From: Croceicoccus sp. Ery15
GTDB taxonomy: Bacteria > Pseudomonadota > Alphaproteobacteria > Sphingomonadales > Sphingomonadaceae
Length of the DNA stretch: 64,000 nucleotides
Assembly (NCBI RefSeq): GCF_020985305.1
Contig: NZ_CP087588.1
Coordinates: 496,001-560,000, forward strand
Reading direction: 5' to 3'
The notes under the pieces: generated by a model
What the model was told of the DNA's origin: nothing
Seen by the model: only the letters and a program-made list of their open reading frames with translations
The model's database searches: none
Shown: one piece after another, positions 18,372 to 26,664 of the stretch
How the letters are laid out: each line of letters begins with the position of its first letter
How positions within the stretch are numbered: the first letter of the stretch is position 1
Position numbers and translations under genes: made by a program

Positions 18372-18845
18372 TCACTTCAAGGACGTGGCGGTCGAATGCA
18401 TTTCGCGAATGACGACGAATGTCTTGAAACTGCGAACGCGCTCGTCTGTGGCGAACAGCTCTATCGCGGCATCGTCGTAGTGCTCCATGTCGCGTGCCAC
18501 CATACGAACGATCAGGTCGATCTCTCCCGTTACATTGGCGCAATCGACAACTTGTGAGTGACTCACGATCTTTGTCATCAGGTCGCGGATCGTCGGACCG
18601 TCCTCGCGGTCGAGCGTGACTGTGACCAAGACCGACAGGTTCCAGCCCAGCGTCGTGGGCTTCACGATCGCAACCTCGCCTTCGATCGCGCCCGTTTCCC
18701 GTAAGCGCCTGATCCGCCGGTAGCAGGCCGGAGGGGACAGGCCGACTGCCTCGGCAAGCGCCGCGACTGGCTGGCGCGAATCCCGTTGCAAAAGCTCCAG
18801 CAGATGCAGGTCGAACCCGTCGAGATCGGATTTTGCGGAAGGCAT
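18372..18845 (-). CDS. Lrp/AsnC family transcriptional regulator
   Basis: A 157-residue regulator: N-terminal helix-turn-helix (DGFDLHLLELLQRDSRQPVA; AVGLSPPACYRRIRRLRETG) and a C-terminal ligand-binding RAM domain (VLVTVTLDREDGPTIRDL; VVDCANVTGEIDLIVRMVA). The ATG at 18845 matches the normal family start; the frame is open 45 bp further. It is transcribed divergently from the EamA-family transporter gene at 18922, a common pairing in which the Lrp protein controls an amino-acid exporter; that role is inferred. Confidence 0.9.
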   Translation of the reverse strand: MPSAKSDLDGFDLHLLELLQRDSRQPVAALAEAVGLSPPACYRRIRRLRETGAIEGEVAIVKPTTLGWNLSVLVTVTLDREDGPTIRDLMTKIVSHSQVVDCANVTGEIDLIVRMVARDMEHYDDAAIELFATDERVRSFKTFVVIREMHSTATSLK

Positions 18846-18921
18846 GATCTTACCGATAAACTTTATCGCGAATGGTTCAACTTCGATCACGATTGATGTC
18901 GGCCGAGGCTAAGATACAGCC

Positions 18922-19279
18922 ATGGAAAAAATCAGAAGTCTAACCACCGGAATCTCGGAAAAACTCATCGCCATCGGCGCCATGCTGGTCGCGATGATAT
19001 GTATCAGCGGCGGAGCGACGATCGCCAAGCAGTTGTTCCCCTTGTGGGGCCTTTCGGAGCATCAGCGTTGCGTCTGGGTTTTGCGGCAGTTGTGATGGCC
19101 TTGGTATTTCGACCTTGGCGGCTTTCGCTGAAAGGCAATTGGCGGGCATTGTTGCTCTACGGCCTGTGTCTCGCCGGGATGAATCTGGCGATCTACGGGG
19201 CCTTGCAATTCATCCCTTTGGGAATTGCGCTCGCGATCGAATTTACAGGCCCGCTCGCCGTGGCCATGGCAACCTCTAG
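18922..19279 (+). pseudogene. EamA family transporter gene, 5' half, interrupted by the composite transposon
   Basis: Encodes the first membrane helices of an RhtA/EamA-type transporter (EKLIAIGAMLVAMICISGGA; later WRALLLYGLCLAGMNLAIYG and GIALAIEFTGPLAVAM). Two lesions: a one-base loss near 19041-19046 moves the reading from the first frame (ends in TGA near 19092) to the second, and the composite transposon interrupts it after codon TCT at 19275-19277. The 3' half continues at 43583. Joined at the CTAG duplication, the frame reads MATSRKRSDFVWIGL with no missing residue. The first frame starts at 18922; the Lrp gene is divergent. Confidence 0.85.
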
Positions 19280-20118
19280 GCCGTAAACTCATAAACTGAC
19301 TTGCGCGGCGCGGGCGCGGTTGATTCAAGGCTTCGGGAAGGAGCTTTGGATGACGCGTCGTAGATTTGAACTGACCGATGATGAGTGGCTGGTGATCGAG
19401 CCGTTGTTGCCGAACAAGCCTCGCGGGGTTCCGCGTGTGGATGACCGGCGGGTCATCGACGGGATATTGTGGCGCTTTCGCACGGGCAGTCCTTGGGCTG
19501 ATATTCCCGAGCGCTATGGCCCACATACCACCTGCTACAACCGTTTCGTGCGCTGGCGCAAAGCCGGTGTGTGGGACCGCCTTCTCGAAGCGGTGAGCCA
19601 AGCCTTCGACGGCGAGTTGGTCATGATCGACAGTTCTTCCATCCGGGTCCACCAGCACGGTGCGACCCTAAAAAGGGGGACCCAAATCGCTGCATGGGAC
19701 GTTCCCGGGGCGGTTTGACAACCAAGATCCATGCCCTGGTTGATGGTCGCGGCCTGCCGATCCAACTGCATCTGTCCGAAGGCCAGGCGAGCGATTGCCG
19801 TGAGGCCGAGAGGCTGCTGGCCGCCGTGCCGAACGCCACCACCTTTCTCGCCGATAAGGCTTATGACAGCGATGCCATTCGCAGTCAGATCACCGCGCAG
19901 GGTGGCTTCGCCAACATCCCAGTCAAGCGCAATCGTCGCAAAGGCTTCGCGTTCAGCAGCTTCCTGTATCGCTACCGTAATCTGGTCGAGCGTTTCTTCG
20001 GGAAACTCAAAAACGCCAGAGGCTTGGCCACCAGATACGACAAACGAAGCGATAACTTCCTCGCTGCCATCAAGCTCTTCTGCACACGCCTATGGATCGC
20101 CGCTAATGAGTCTACGCC
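19280..20118 (+). mobile_element. IS5 family (IS427-like) element, copy 1 (left end of composite)
   Basis: An 839-bp element. Imperfect inverted ends GCCGTAAACTCATAA (left) and the complement of GGCGTAGACTCATTA (right). Outer flank CTAG, inner flank CTAA. Identical by eye to the copies at 28315 and 42740, which lie in the opposite orientation. Confidence 0.92.
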
Positions 20119-20122
20119 CTAA
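19320..20122 (+). CDS. IS5 family transposase (copy 1), frameshifted pair of frames
   Basis: The first frame (19320-19718) carries the N-terminal domain RRRFELTDDEWLVIEPLLPN and the first catalytic Asp (ELVMIDSSSIRVHQHG). The second (19571-20122) carries GRSRGGLTTKIHALVDGRG, the second Asp (LADKAYDSDAIR) and the Glu motif (YRNLVERFFGKLKNARGLA). Fusion requires a shift at the A5G5 run near 19669-19679, standard for this IS group. The TAA stop is supplied by the flanking CTAA, outside the element. Confidence 0.88.
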
Positions 20123-20337
20123 GCTAAAACAAATCAAAGTCAGGACGCGGATCAACTTCACCGTGACCGAATAGTCCGACACCCCTCGGAGTTCAAGTCA
20201 ATCACCGTCTGCAAGGTTTGTATCCCGGAAATTCGTTGCACATTCCCCGGATGCCGGCTTTTGGTTTCACTGAAGCCCGAAGCGACACGGCATCATTGAC
20301 AGCCGCGAGGAACATCACCTCAGGTCTCCCGTGGAGG

Positions 20338-20565
20338 TTAGAAGCTGACCCGAGCTCCGCCCACGAACCGACGGGGGACACCCGGCCGCAAACCGAATGG
20401 GCGCCGACTGACTGCGTACTGGTCATCGAAAAGGTTATCGACGCGCGCAAAGAGGGAGAACTTTTCCGTAAGCGCGTAGTTTCCCGCAAGATCAAAGTGT
20501 CCGTCGTCAGAACATTTGGCACAACTCGCGGCGTAGGTTTGCGGAGTGCGGGCCTCGTCTGAGGT
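20338..20565 (-). pseudogene. TonB-dependent receptor C-terminal fragment
   Basis: The reverse-strand frame ending at 20338 encodes FDLAGNYALTEKFSLFARVD, NLFDDQYAVSRRPFGLRPG and a final VSF, the last barrel strands and C-terminus of a TonB-dependent receptor. The rest of the gene is absent because the IS3 element begins about here. Bases 20119-20337, downstream of this fragment, show no gene. Confidence 0.75.
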
Positions 20566-20571
20566 TTGATG

Positions 20572-21552
20572 TTAGGCGGCGAGCCTGCGGTGTTGCAAGC
20601 GCCGATGTTCGAGTGTCTTTCGCTTGATCCTTTCTCTTCGTTTGATGATGGCAGGAGCCCTGCCGAAGTAGGTATCGGCAGGTGTCACATTGTCGAGGCT
20701 CTCGTGGTATCGGCAGTGGTTGTAATGCTCGACGAAGGCCTCGATCTGCTGGTGGAGATCGCCGGGCAGGAAGTAGTTCTCTAGCAGCACGCGGTTCTTC
20801 AGGGTCTGGTGCCAGCGCTCGATCTTGCCTTGGGTCTGTGGGTGGAAGGGTGCGCCGCGCACGTGGCTCATCTTGTTGGCCTCGATGTATTCGGCCAGTT
20901 CGCCAGCGATGTAGCTGGGGCCATTATCGCTGAGCAGGCGGGGCCTGTGCAGCACGTTGGCGTGATCGCAGCCTGAGGCTGCTAGCGCCATATCGAGCGT
21001 GTCAGTGACGTCCTCGGCTCGCATGGTGGTGCAGAGCTTCCATGCAATGATGTAGCGCGAGTAATCGTCGAGCACGGTCGACAGATACATCCAGCCCCAC
21101 CCGATGATCTTGAAGTAGGTAAAGTCTGTCTGCCACATCTCATTCGGGCGCGTGGTCTTCGTGTGGAACGCCTCTGCCGCCTTGATCACCGTATAGGCCG
21201 GGCTGGTGATGAGGTCGTGGGCCTTGAGCAGGCGGTAGACCGTGGCTTCGGACACGAAGTAGCGCTTCTCGTCGGTGAAGCGCACCGCCAGCTCTCTCGG
21301 CGATAGCTCGCTGTGTTCCAGAGCCATGTCGACGATCTGATCCTGAACCTCGGGCGCGATCCTGTTCCACACCCGGCTCGGCGTCGATGGCCGGTCTGCC
21401 AGCGCTTCGGGCCCGCCTTCAAGGTAGCGATCATACCAGCGGTAGAAGGTCCGGCGAGCAACGCCGAGCTGGTCCAGCGTGCGCTTGGCGGGCAGGTGCG
21501 ATTGCTCGACGATCCGGATGATCTCGAGCTTCTCGGATGCGGGGTATCTCAT
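20572..21552 (-). CDS. IS3 family transposase OrfB
   Basis: A 326-residue integrase-core transposase: N-terminal helix-turn-helix (LDQLGVARRTFYRWYDRYLE), HTH_21-like segment (DEKRYFVSEATVYRLLKAHD), then the DDE core with WQTDFTYFKI (first Asp), LLSDNGPSYIAGEL (second Asp) and PQTQGKIERWHQTLK (Glu). Length and motifs are intact. It follows orfA by 22 bp; production may involve frameshifting between the two. Confidence 0.9.
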   Translation of the reverse strand: MRYPASEKLEIIRIVEQSHLPAKRTLDQLGVARRTFYRWYDRYLEGGPEALADRPSTPSRVWNRIAPEVQDQIVDMALEHSELSPRELAVRFTDEKRYFVSEATVYRLLKAHDLITSPAYTVIKAAEAFHTKTTRPNEMWQTDFTYFKIIGWGWMYLSTVLDDYSRYIIAWKLCTTMRAEDVTDTLDMALAASGCDHANVLHRPRLLSDNGPSYIAGELAEYIEANKMSHVRGAPFHPQTQGKIERWHQTLKNRVLLENYFLPGDLHQQIEAFVEHYNHCRYHESLDNVTPADTYFGRAPAIIKRRERIKRKTLEHRRLQHRRLAA

Positions 21553-21574
21553 TCGTCGCCTCCCCCATCCGCGA

Positions 21575-21922
21575 TCATGCTTTTTTGAGCAAGCGGTTCT
21601 CCAGGGTGAGGTCGGCCACGCACTCCTTCAGGTCGCGGGCCTCACGGCGCAGGTCCTTCACCTCGTCCGTGGTCGCAGCGCGGGCCGTGTCACCGGCGAG
21701 GCGACGCTTGCCAGCCTCCATGAACTCTTTGGACCAAGTGTAATACAGGCTCTGGGCGATACCCTCGCGGCGGCAAAGCTCGGCAATGGAGTCATCGCCT
21801 CGTAGCCCATCGAGCACGATCCGGATCTTGTCTTCCGCTGAGAAGTGTCGGCGGGTCTTGCGGCGGATGTCCTTTACCACCTGTTCGGCGGGCTTTTTGG
21901 AGCTTGAGGATTTGGGCTTCAT
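21575..21922 (-). CDS. IS3 family transposase OrfA
   Basis: A 115-residue DNA-binding subunit: KTRRHFSAEDKIRIVLDGLR, IAELCRREGIAQSLYYTWSK and a C-terminal leucine-rich helix ending ENRLLKKA, the classical OrfA end. The start at 21922 (MKPKSSSSKK) is preferred to the open frame upstream, which runs into the IS110-family element. Confidence 0.88.
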   Translation of the reverse strand: MKPKSSSSKKPAEQVVKDIRRKTRRHFSAEDKIRIVLDGLRGDDSIAELCRREGIAQSLYYTWSKEFMEAGKRRLAGDTARAATTDEVKDLRREARDLKECVADLTLENRLLKKA

Positions 21923-21994
21923 CTTATGGGATGGACGTCTCCCGCAATCGGGCCAAAAAGATTGCAGCAAAAATAGAGCAGAGGAGTTCATCAC

Positions 21995-22993
21995 ATGCAC
22001 ATGCTGGCGATCGATTTGGGTAAGCAGTCCTTCCACATTTATGGGATAAGCGACGATGGCGAAGTGGTATCGCGCAAGGTTGGTCGGGCCAAGCTCGTCG
22101 ACGCGGTGACCAGATTACAACCGCGTCTGGTTGCGATGGAAGCTTGCGCCAGCTCGCACCACTGGGGTCGCACCTTCGAGGCGCTGGGACATGAGGTGCG
22201 GCTCATCCATCCGCGGTTTGTGAAGCCGTTCGTGAAGGGATCGAAGAACGACGCAGTCGATGCCGAAGCCATTTTCGAAGCGGCAACCAGACCAACCATG
22301 CGGTTCGTGCCGCTGAAGAGCGTCGAGCAGCAGGATCTTCAAGCCCTGCATCGAACACGCGACAGGCTGGTCGTCCAGCGGACCGCTTTGATCAACCATA
22401 CGCGCGGGCTTTTGGCCGAGTATGGCATCGTCATGCCCGCTGGCGCGTCCCGCTTCCGCTTGAAGATCGACAAGATGATTGAGACCGCCGAACTCTCGGA
22501 CTTGGCCAAGCCCCTGTTTCGACAACTCGTCGAAGAGTATCGCGACCTTGATACCAGAGTGTCGGCTCTCGATGACATGCTGGTCAAGATCTGCCGCACT
22601 GACGAGCGTTGCAAGCGCCTGACAACGCTGCCTGGCGTTGGACCGATCGTCGCGACCTCCTTGGTGGCCGCGATCGACGATGGCCAACACTTCAAATCGG
22701 GCAGAGCCCTCTCTGCCTGGATCGGTCTGGTTCCGCGACAATACACGACGGGCGGCAAGCCAAGGCTTGGCGGCATCGGCAGCAGAGCCAACCACTACCT
22801 TCGGCGGCAACTCATACACGGGGCTCGATCGGCATTGCTGAGGATCAGCAAGCACGAGGACCGGCGATCAAAATGGGCGCAGGATCTGCTATCACGAGCT
22901 GGGCACAACAAAACGCTCGTCGCCATGGCGAACAAGACGGCTCGCATGGCATGGGCGATATTGCGCAGCGGAGAGAGCTACAAGATCGCGTGA
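21995..22993 (+). CDS. IS110/IS1111 family DEDD transposase
   Basis: A 332-residue recombinase: RuvC-like N-terminal domain (MLAIDLGKQSFHIYG; later VAMEACASSHHWGR and GSKNDAVDAEAIFEA) and C-terminal Transposase_20 domain (LTTLPGVGPIVATSLVAAID; SAWIGLVPRQYTTGGKPRLG; GSRANHYLRRQLIHGAR) with the conserved Ser region. The DEDD motif residues and length appear intact. Members move by an RNA-guided mechanism using a non-coding RNA from the element. Confidence 0.92.
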   Translation: MHMLAIDLGKQSFHIYGISDDGEVVSRKVGRAKLVDAVTRLQPRLVAMEACASSHHWGRTFEALGHEVRLIHPRFVKPFVKGSKNDAVDAEAIFEAATRPTMRFVPLKSVEQQDLQALHRTRDRLVVQRTALINHTRGLLAEYGIVMPAGASRFRLKIDKMIETAELSDLAKPLFRQLVEEYRDLDTRVSALDDMLVKICRTDERCKRLTTLPGVGPIVATSLVAAIDDGQHFKSGRALSAWIGLVPRQYTTGGKPRLGGIGSRANHYLRRQLIHGARSALLRISKHEDRRSKWAQDLLSRAGHNKTLVAMANKTARMAWAILRSGESYKIA

Positions 22994-23230
22994 CCATGGC
23001 TCAGCGCTGAGCAGGATCACGAATGGCTTCAAATGCGGGGTGAAGACTTGATGGTGTAACGGCACGGACCGCCGCTTCACAGCCTGTAAGGAACGATGGC
23101 CTTCGAGGCCGCTCATCTTAGAAGGCACTGAACCGCGCGGATTCCCATCATGGCCAGGAGCAAATCCGCTTCAATCGATAGGCCGGATAGATTCACGCAT
23201 CCAATGCCGCAGCAACATCAAAGATCCACC
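22994..23230 (+). other. Non-coding segment of the IS110 element, candidate seek/bridge RNA region
   Basis: No reading frame of note. It starts with a perfect 14-base palindrome GCTCAGCGCTGAGC (22999-23012) right after the transposase stop and reaches the right subterminal repeat. In IS1111-type elements this position encodes the guide RNA. The RNA fold was not computed. Confidence 0.45.
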
Positions 23231-23289
23231 TTGCGCGGGAGGCGTCCATAGATTCGTTCCTTCGTCACTACGACGAAGCCCAAATCCTC

Positions 23290-23497
23290 CTTAAATCACA
23301 ACCTCAAATCTGTGCCATTGGCGCTGACGGGGGACACTATTGCCAGCGCGCAGCTGGCCGAGGTTGAGGCCAAGCTCATTGATCTCAAGGGATTGCGCGA
23401 CGAGCTCTCGCGCATGGTCGAAAGCTGCAAACAAGGTACGGTCGCAGAATGCCGTGCTGTCGATGTCTTGACGCTCGATCTTACCCAAACCGAATAA
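23290..23497 (+). pseudogene. MerR family regulator, C-terminal fragment
   Basis: Encodes a helix typical of the MerR C-terminus (LAEVEAKLIDLKGLRDELSR followed by CKQGTVAECRAVDVL), with the Cys-x-x-Gly-x-Val-x-x-Cys-Arg pattern of metal-responsive MerR proteins. The DNA-binding half is missing, lost at the junction with the IS110/IS3 cluster. Bases 23498-23619 show no gene. Confidence 0.7.
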
Positions 23498-23619
23498 GAT
23501 ACCATTGAGAGCAATTGCTAGGGGATGGGCAAGATGCGAGGCCACAACCCTGAGTCCAAAATGCGATCGATTTAGTGATCCGCCTCTCAAGACGACAGCC
23601 AATCACCATACCTCGGAGC

Positions 23620-24429
23620 TCAGTTTGATAGAAACCACGACATGGATCTGTCTTTCAAAATCTTTTGGGTTGCCCCGCCGAACAGACGCTCTACGAAATT
23701 TTCGCCCGTGCGAATGCCGGCCACAATTAAGTCGGTCTCCTTATGCCTTGCGAGGCTGATCAATTCCGCGCAAACATCGTGCGAGGATAGTGGCACATGC
23801 TGGTCGCAAGCACGTACGCCATGGTTCTGGAGATATATGACGACCTTGGACAGGCTCTCGGAGGAAACCTCATCTCCGACGCCAACAACGGTGATCTTCT
23901 CCGCCAAAGCAAGTATTGGGAGCGAAAAATGCAGGGCTCGGCGAGCCTGAGCGGTATCTTTCCAGGCGACCAATATGCGCTGGAATTCTCGCTCATTTTT
24001 TTGTTCCCCCAGGATCAAAACTGGCACTCCCGTGCGAACTGTAAGTCCTCCGGCGTTTGGGAGCACGCATAGCTCGGGTTCTTTTGTACTTGAAACTAAG
24101 AGATCGCTGGTCAGCAGATGGCCTAGTAGGGCTTTGTCAGGATTGCCGATGCCCGAACACCATTCTGCGGTAACGCTCGCTGACTCAAATACCGTTTCGA
24201 AGGCGCCGCGTGCTGCCGCCAGTTCCCTCTTAACAGCGCGCTCTTGTTCGGCACCCGACAGCACATTTTGTGTAACAAAATCCGACACCGAAGCGCGGGG
24301 CCATGCATATGAGAGCGCTGAGACCCGCGCCTCGAGCCTCGTAGCCAACGTGCGGGCTCGGATCAGGATTTCCCGCACGCTGCTGTGCGGGGACGCATCA
24401 ACGATCAATTCACGGTAAGGCATGGCCAT
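23620..24429 (-). CDS. Universal stress protein with two UspA domains
   Basis: A 269-residue tandem UspA protein. The first domain (about 1-135) is divergent and lacks a clear nucleotide loop. The second (about 145-269) begins RILVAWKDTAQARRALHFSL and ends LIVAGIRTGENFVERLFGGA, matching the G-x2-G-x9-G ATP-binding region of UspA proteins. No gene partner on this strand. Such proteins are common cargo on metal-resistance islands; function here is unknown. Start 24429 or two codons later. Confidence 0.85.
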   Translation of the reverse strand: MAMPYRELIVDASPHSSVREILIRARTLATRLEARVSALSYAWPRASVSDFVTQNVLSGAEQERAVKRELAAARGAFETVFESASVTAEWCSGIGNPDKALLGHLLTSDLLVSSTKEPELCVLPNAGGLTVRTGVPVLILGEQKNEREFQRILVAWKDTAQARRALHFSLPILALAEKITVVGVGDEVSSESLSKVVIYLQNHGVRACDQHVPLSSHDVCAELISLARHKETDLIVAGIRTGENFVERLFGGATQKILKDRSMSWFLSN

Positions 24430-24641
24430 TCTAAAACTTCACCTCTTCGAACTATCCTAACACCCTGATAGCGGCGCAAGAGTCTCTCGTACTCAGTATC
24501 CAATATACACCACTCGCGGCTTTCGGGGAAACGAGCGACAGCGGGTGGAGATTTATCCGTTTCCGTGGTGAAGCACAATTCAAGTAACTGGTTTCCAAAG
24601 CGTTGGGCTGGTACGCTCGAGACGCCTAACCGGAGGTGACT

Positions 24642-25640
24642 TTGACAAAGCGCAAGCTCACAACTCTCGCAAGTATCCTATTGGTTGCGTTCATCGCTAT
24701 TGCTGTAATCACTGTTGATTTTTTCATCGACATAGAAAGGAACAACGTCGAGTGGCAGGATCGCAAGATGGTTTCAGTCGGCAATTTCGGATCGGTTGAT
24801 GCCGTCGATATCACCCCTCTTGTAAACTGGTCTTCGCGGAACGATGCTCTTTCAACGGAGGCCGGCGTCAGCTACCTCATTCGTACCGTGGACCAGACCA
24901 TCTTGTTCGATGCAGGATTTAACAGAGATGAGGATAGTGTAAGTCCCCTTGGGAGAAATATCGAGGCTCTTGGAATAGATCCACGCGAGATCGGCACCGT
25001 GTTCCTTTCACATCTACATCGCGATCATATGGGAGGCGCATCAGCTGAATCGGCCCGCCGAATTGAGCCAGGAATAGACGGGTTCTCCCTTGGGGGGCGC
25101 AGAGTATTCTCCCCGGAAAGCTTGGACATGCCGGACAGCGCCGTTACCGAGTTGGTATTGCCCTCGGCGATCGGTCCGGGATTGGCAACTACAGGACCGA
25201 TCGGAAGAAGACTGTTCATCGGACAGGTCAACGAACAAGCTCTTGTTATCAATGTGAAGCGGAAAGGCTTGGTAGTGATCGTGGGTTGCGGACACCAGAC
25301 TGTCGACAAATTGGTGACAAGAATTCATGAGAGCTTCGCGCAGCCAATTTATGCAATTGTTGGCGACTTACATTTTCCGGTCCCGGAAGGTAGATTGAAA
25401 ATATTCGGCGTCGATGTGCAACGGCGTTTGGCCTCGGGAGATGGTCCGCACGCGCCAATGACTATGGAAGATGCCAACTCATTTCTCGCGTGGGCGCGTC
25501 AAAGCGGCATCCGCTTTGTTCTCGGCGGTCATGACACCTCGGATGAATTGCTGCGACGACTGACGAACGATGCAGCGATTGAAGGGCAAATCGCCTGGGT
25601 CGGCGAGACTGTTAGCTTTGGTGAAGGCTCACCACAGTGA
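24642..25640 (+). CDS. Membrane-anchored MBL-fold metallohydrolase
   Basis: A 332-residue protein: an N-terminal hydrophobic anchor or signal (TLASILLVAFIAIAVITVDF) then a metallo-beta-lactamase fold with FLSHLHRDHMGG (HxHxDH metal motif), VVIVGCGHQTVD and GDLHFPVPEG, and GGHDTSDE near the end. The arrangement resembles the COG1237 group. TTG at 24642 is the preferred start because CGGAGG (24631-24636) lies 5 bases upstream; the GTG at 24636 would overlap the ribosome site. Substrate not predictable. It is divergent from the UspA gene with a 212-bp gap. Confidence 0.82.
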   Translation: MTKRKLTTLASILLVAFIAIAVITVDFFIDIERNNVEWQDRKMVSVGNFGSVDAVDITPLVNWSSRNDALSTEAGVSYLIRTVDQTILFDAGFNRDEDSVSPLGRNIEALGIDPREIGTVFLSHLHRDHMGGASAESARRIEPGIDGFSLGGRRVFSPESLDMPDSAVTELVLPSAIGPGLATTGPIGRRLFIGQVNEQALVINVKRKGLVVIVGCGHQTVDKLVTRIHESFAQPIYAIVGDLHFPVPEGRLKIFGVDVQRRLASGDGPHAPMTMEDANSFLAWARQSGIRFVLGGHDTSDELLRRLTNDAAIEGQIAWVGETVSFGEGSPQ

Positions 25641-25865
25641 CATCAGAACCGCAAATATCGCTCCAATACACGTCAGCACCAACCCTCTGAAGCGAAAAGG
25701 ATTGGCGTAGACGAGGCACAACTCACCCCATCAGGACAAAAAGCCCGGAACCCGGATATATGCAGCGTGACGACGAAGATACTGGCCAGAGCGCCACCGT
25801 ACTTTTCCGCTCATTGCACTCGAAGAGCAAAAGAGACGGAATCTTTGGCTTAATCGCGCCCGAGC
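25641..25865. other. Convergent intergenic region
   Basis: A 225-bp gap between the MBL hydrolase and the PepSY protein gene. No gene or clear hairpin terminator recognised. Confidence 0.4.
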
Positions 25866-26588
25866 CTAATTTGACCTCTGCTCGCGGCGAGTTATTTCAC
25901 CCGTGATGCGGTCGATATGGAGTTCTACGTCCTCACCGTTCTCATCACTGGCTAGTACCCAGTACTTCCCACTTTCCTTTTCGCGCTCGATCTTGCGGAT
26001 ATTCGAGAATCCCTCGCTCTCCAGCTTGGCTCTCACGGCGTCTTCCGAAAGTTCGGCGGGATCATCTGAAGAAGCGCTGTCTCCTTCAACCAACTCGCCT
26101 GTCTTGGCATCCAGGAAGATCTCTACTTCTTCGCCTTCAGGGTTGCGCGCCTTGACGCAAAATTTCTCGCCTTCGCGCTCTATCTCGGTTATATTGGTGA
26201 AACCTAGGTCTTGGGCCTTTGTAAGAATCTGTTGAATACTCATCCGTTCGCTCATCGGATCGCCATGCACTTCTGCGTCCGGAATTACATCTCCGGTTGT
26301 GGCATCGAAAAAAACCTCGACCCTCTTGCCATCCTGATCGAGCGCCTCGACGCAATAGCGCCCTTCCTCGAGCTCTATTTCGCTCAGGTCGGAAAATCCC
26401 AGCGACCGAGCTCTTGCTATGATCTCGCTCATCGAAAGAACGGTTTGTGAGCTGGGGGTTGCCGATACCGCTTGCTCGCCCGCGGTTTGAGCATGGGCAA
26501 TTGAGGTATACCCCGAGCAGGCAGACAGCACCCCCAGAGCAACCACACCGCCAGCCAACCGCGCAACTCCAATGTGTAATCTGGTCAT
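25866..26588 (-). CDS. Triple-PepSY-domain lipoprotein
   Basis: A 240-residue protein with a lipoprotein signal (VALGVLSAC, Cys near residue 24) and three successive PepSY-like repeats. Each has an acidic helix (ARARSLGFSDLSEIELEEG; TKAQDLGFTNITEIEREGE; LESEGFSNIRKIEREKESG) followed by a strand pair ending in DATTGDV, DAKTGEL or DRITGEI. PepSY modules act as inhibitors or folding aids of extracytoplasmic enzymes and also occur in metal-stress loci. Highly acidic outside the signal. The IS1380 copy A lies 76 bp upstream. Confidence 0.85.
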   Translation of the reverse strand: MTRLHIGVARLAGGVVALGVLSACSGYTSIAHAQTAGEQAVSATPSSQTVLSMSEIIARARSLGFSDLSEIELEEGRYCVEALDQDGKRVEVFFDATTGDVIPDAEVHGDPMSERMSIQQILTKAQDLGFTNITEIEREGEKFCVKARNPEGEEVEIFLDAKTGELVEGDSASSDDPAELSEDAVRAKLESEGFSNIRKIEREKESGKYWVLASDENGEDVELHIDRITGEITRREQRSN

Positions 26589-26664
26589 CTCTCGTTCCTT
26601 CTCTCTTCGTGTTCGTCCAGCGGCTCACAGTAAAGCTCGTAGAGAACCGCAATTATCTTTTTAA

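Larger units (their letters stand above)
20566..21922 (-). mobile_element. IS3 family insertion sequence
   Basis: Contains the paired orfA and orfB of an IS3 element. The left boundary lies near 20563-20570. The 5' end (orfA side) is not resolved because the IS110-family element begins within about 10 bp of the orfA start. A 15-base inverted copy of the orfA start (21906-21920) appears at 23275-23289 beyond the IS110 element. Confidence 0.75.
21925..23255 (+). mobile_element. IS110 family element, IS1111-like subgroup
   Basis: Holds one DEDD transposase gene and a downstream non-coding segment of about 240 bp. Imperfect inverted sequences lie near both ends: ATGGACGTCTCCCGCAA at 21931-21947 and its near-complement TTGCGCGGGAGGCGTCCAT at 23231-23249. 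Subterminal inverted repeats plus a long 3' non-coding region are features of the IS1111 subgroup. Exact termini are not defined because these elements make no target duplication. Confidence 0.75.
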
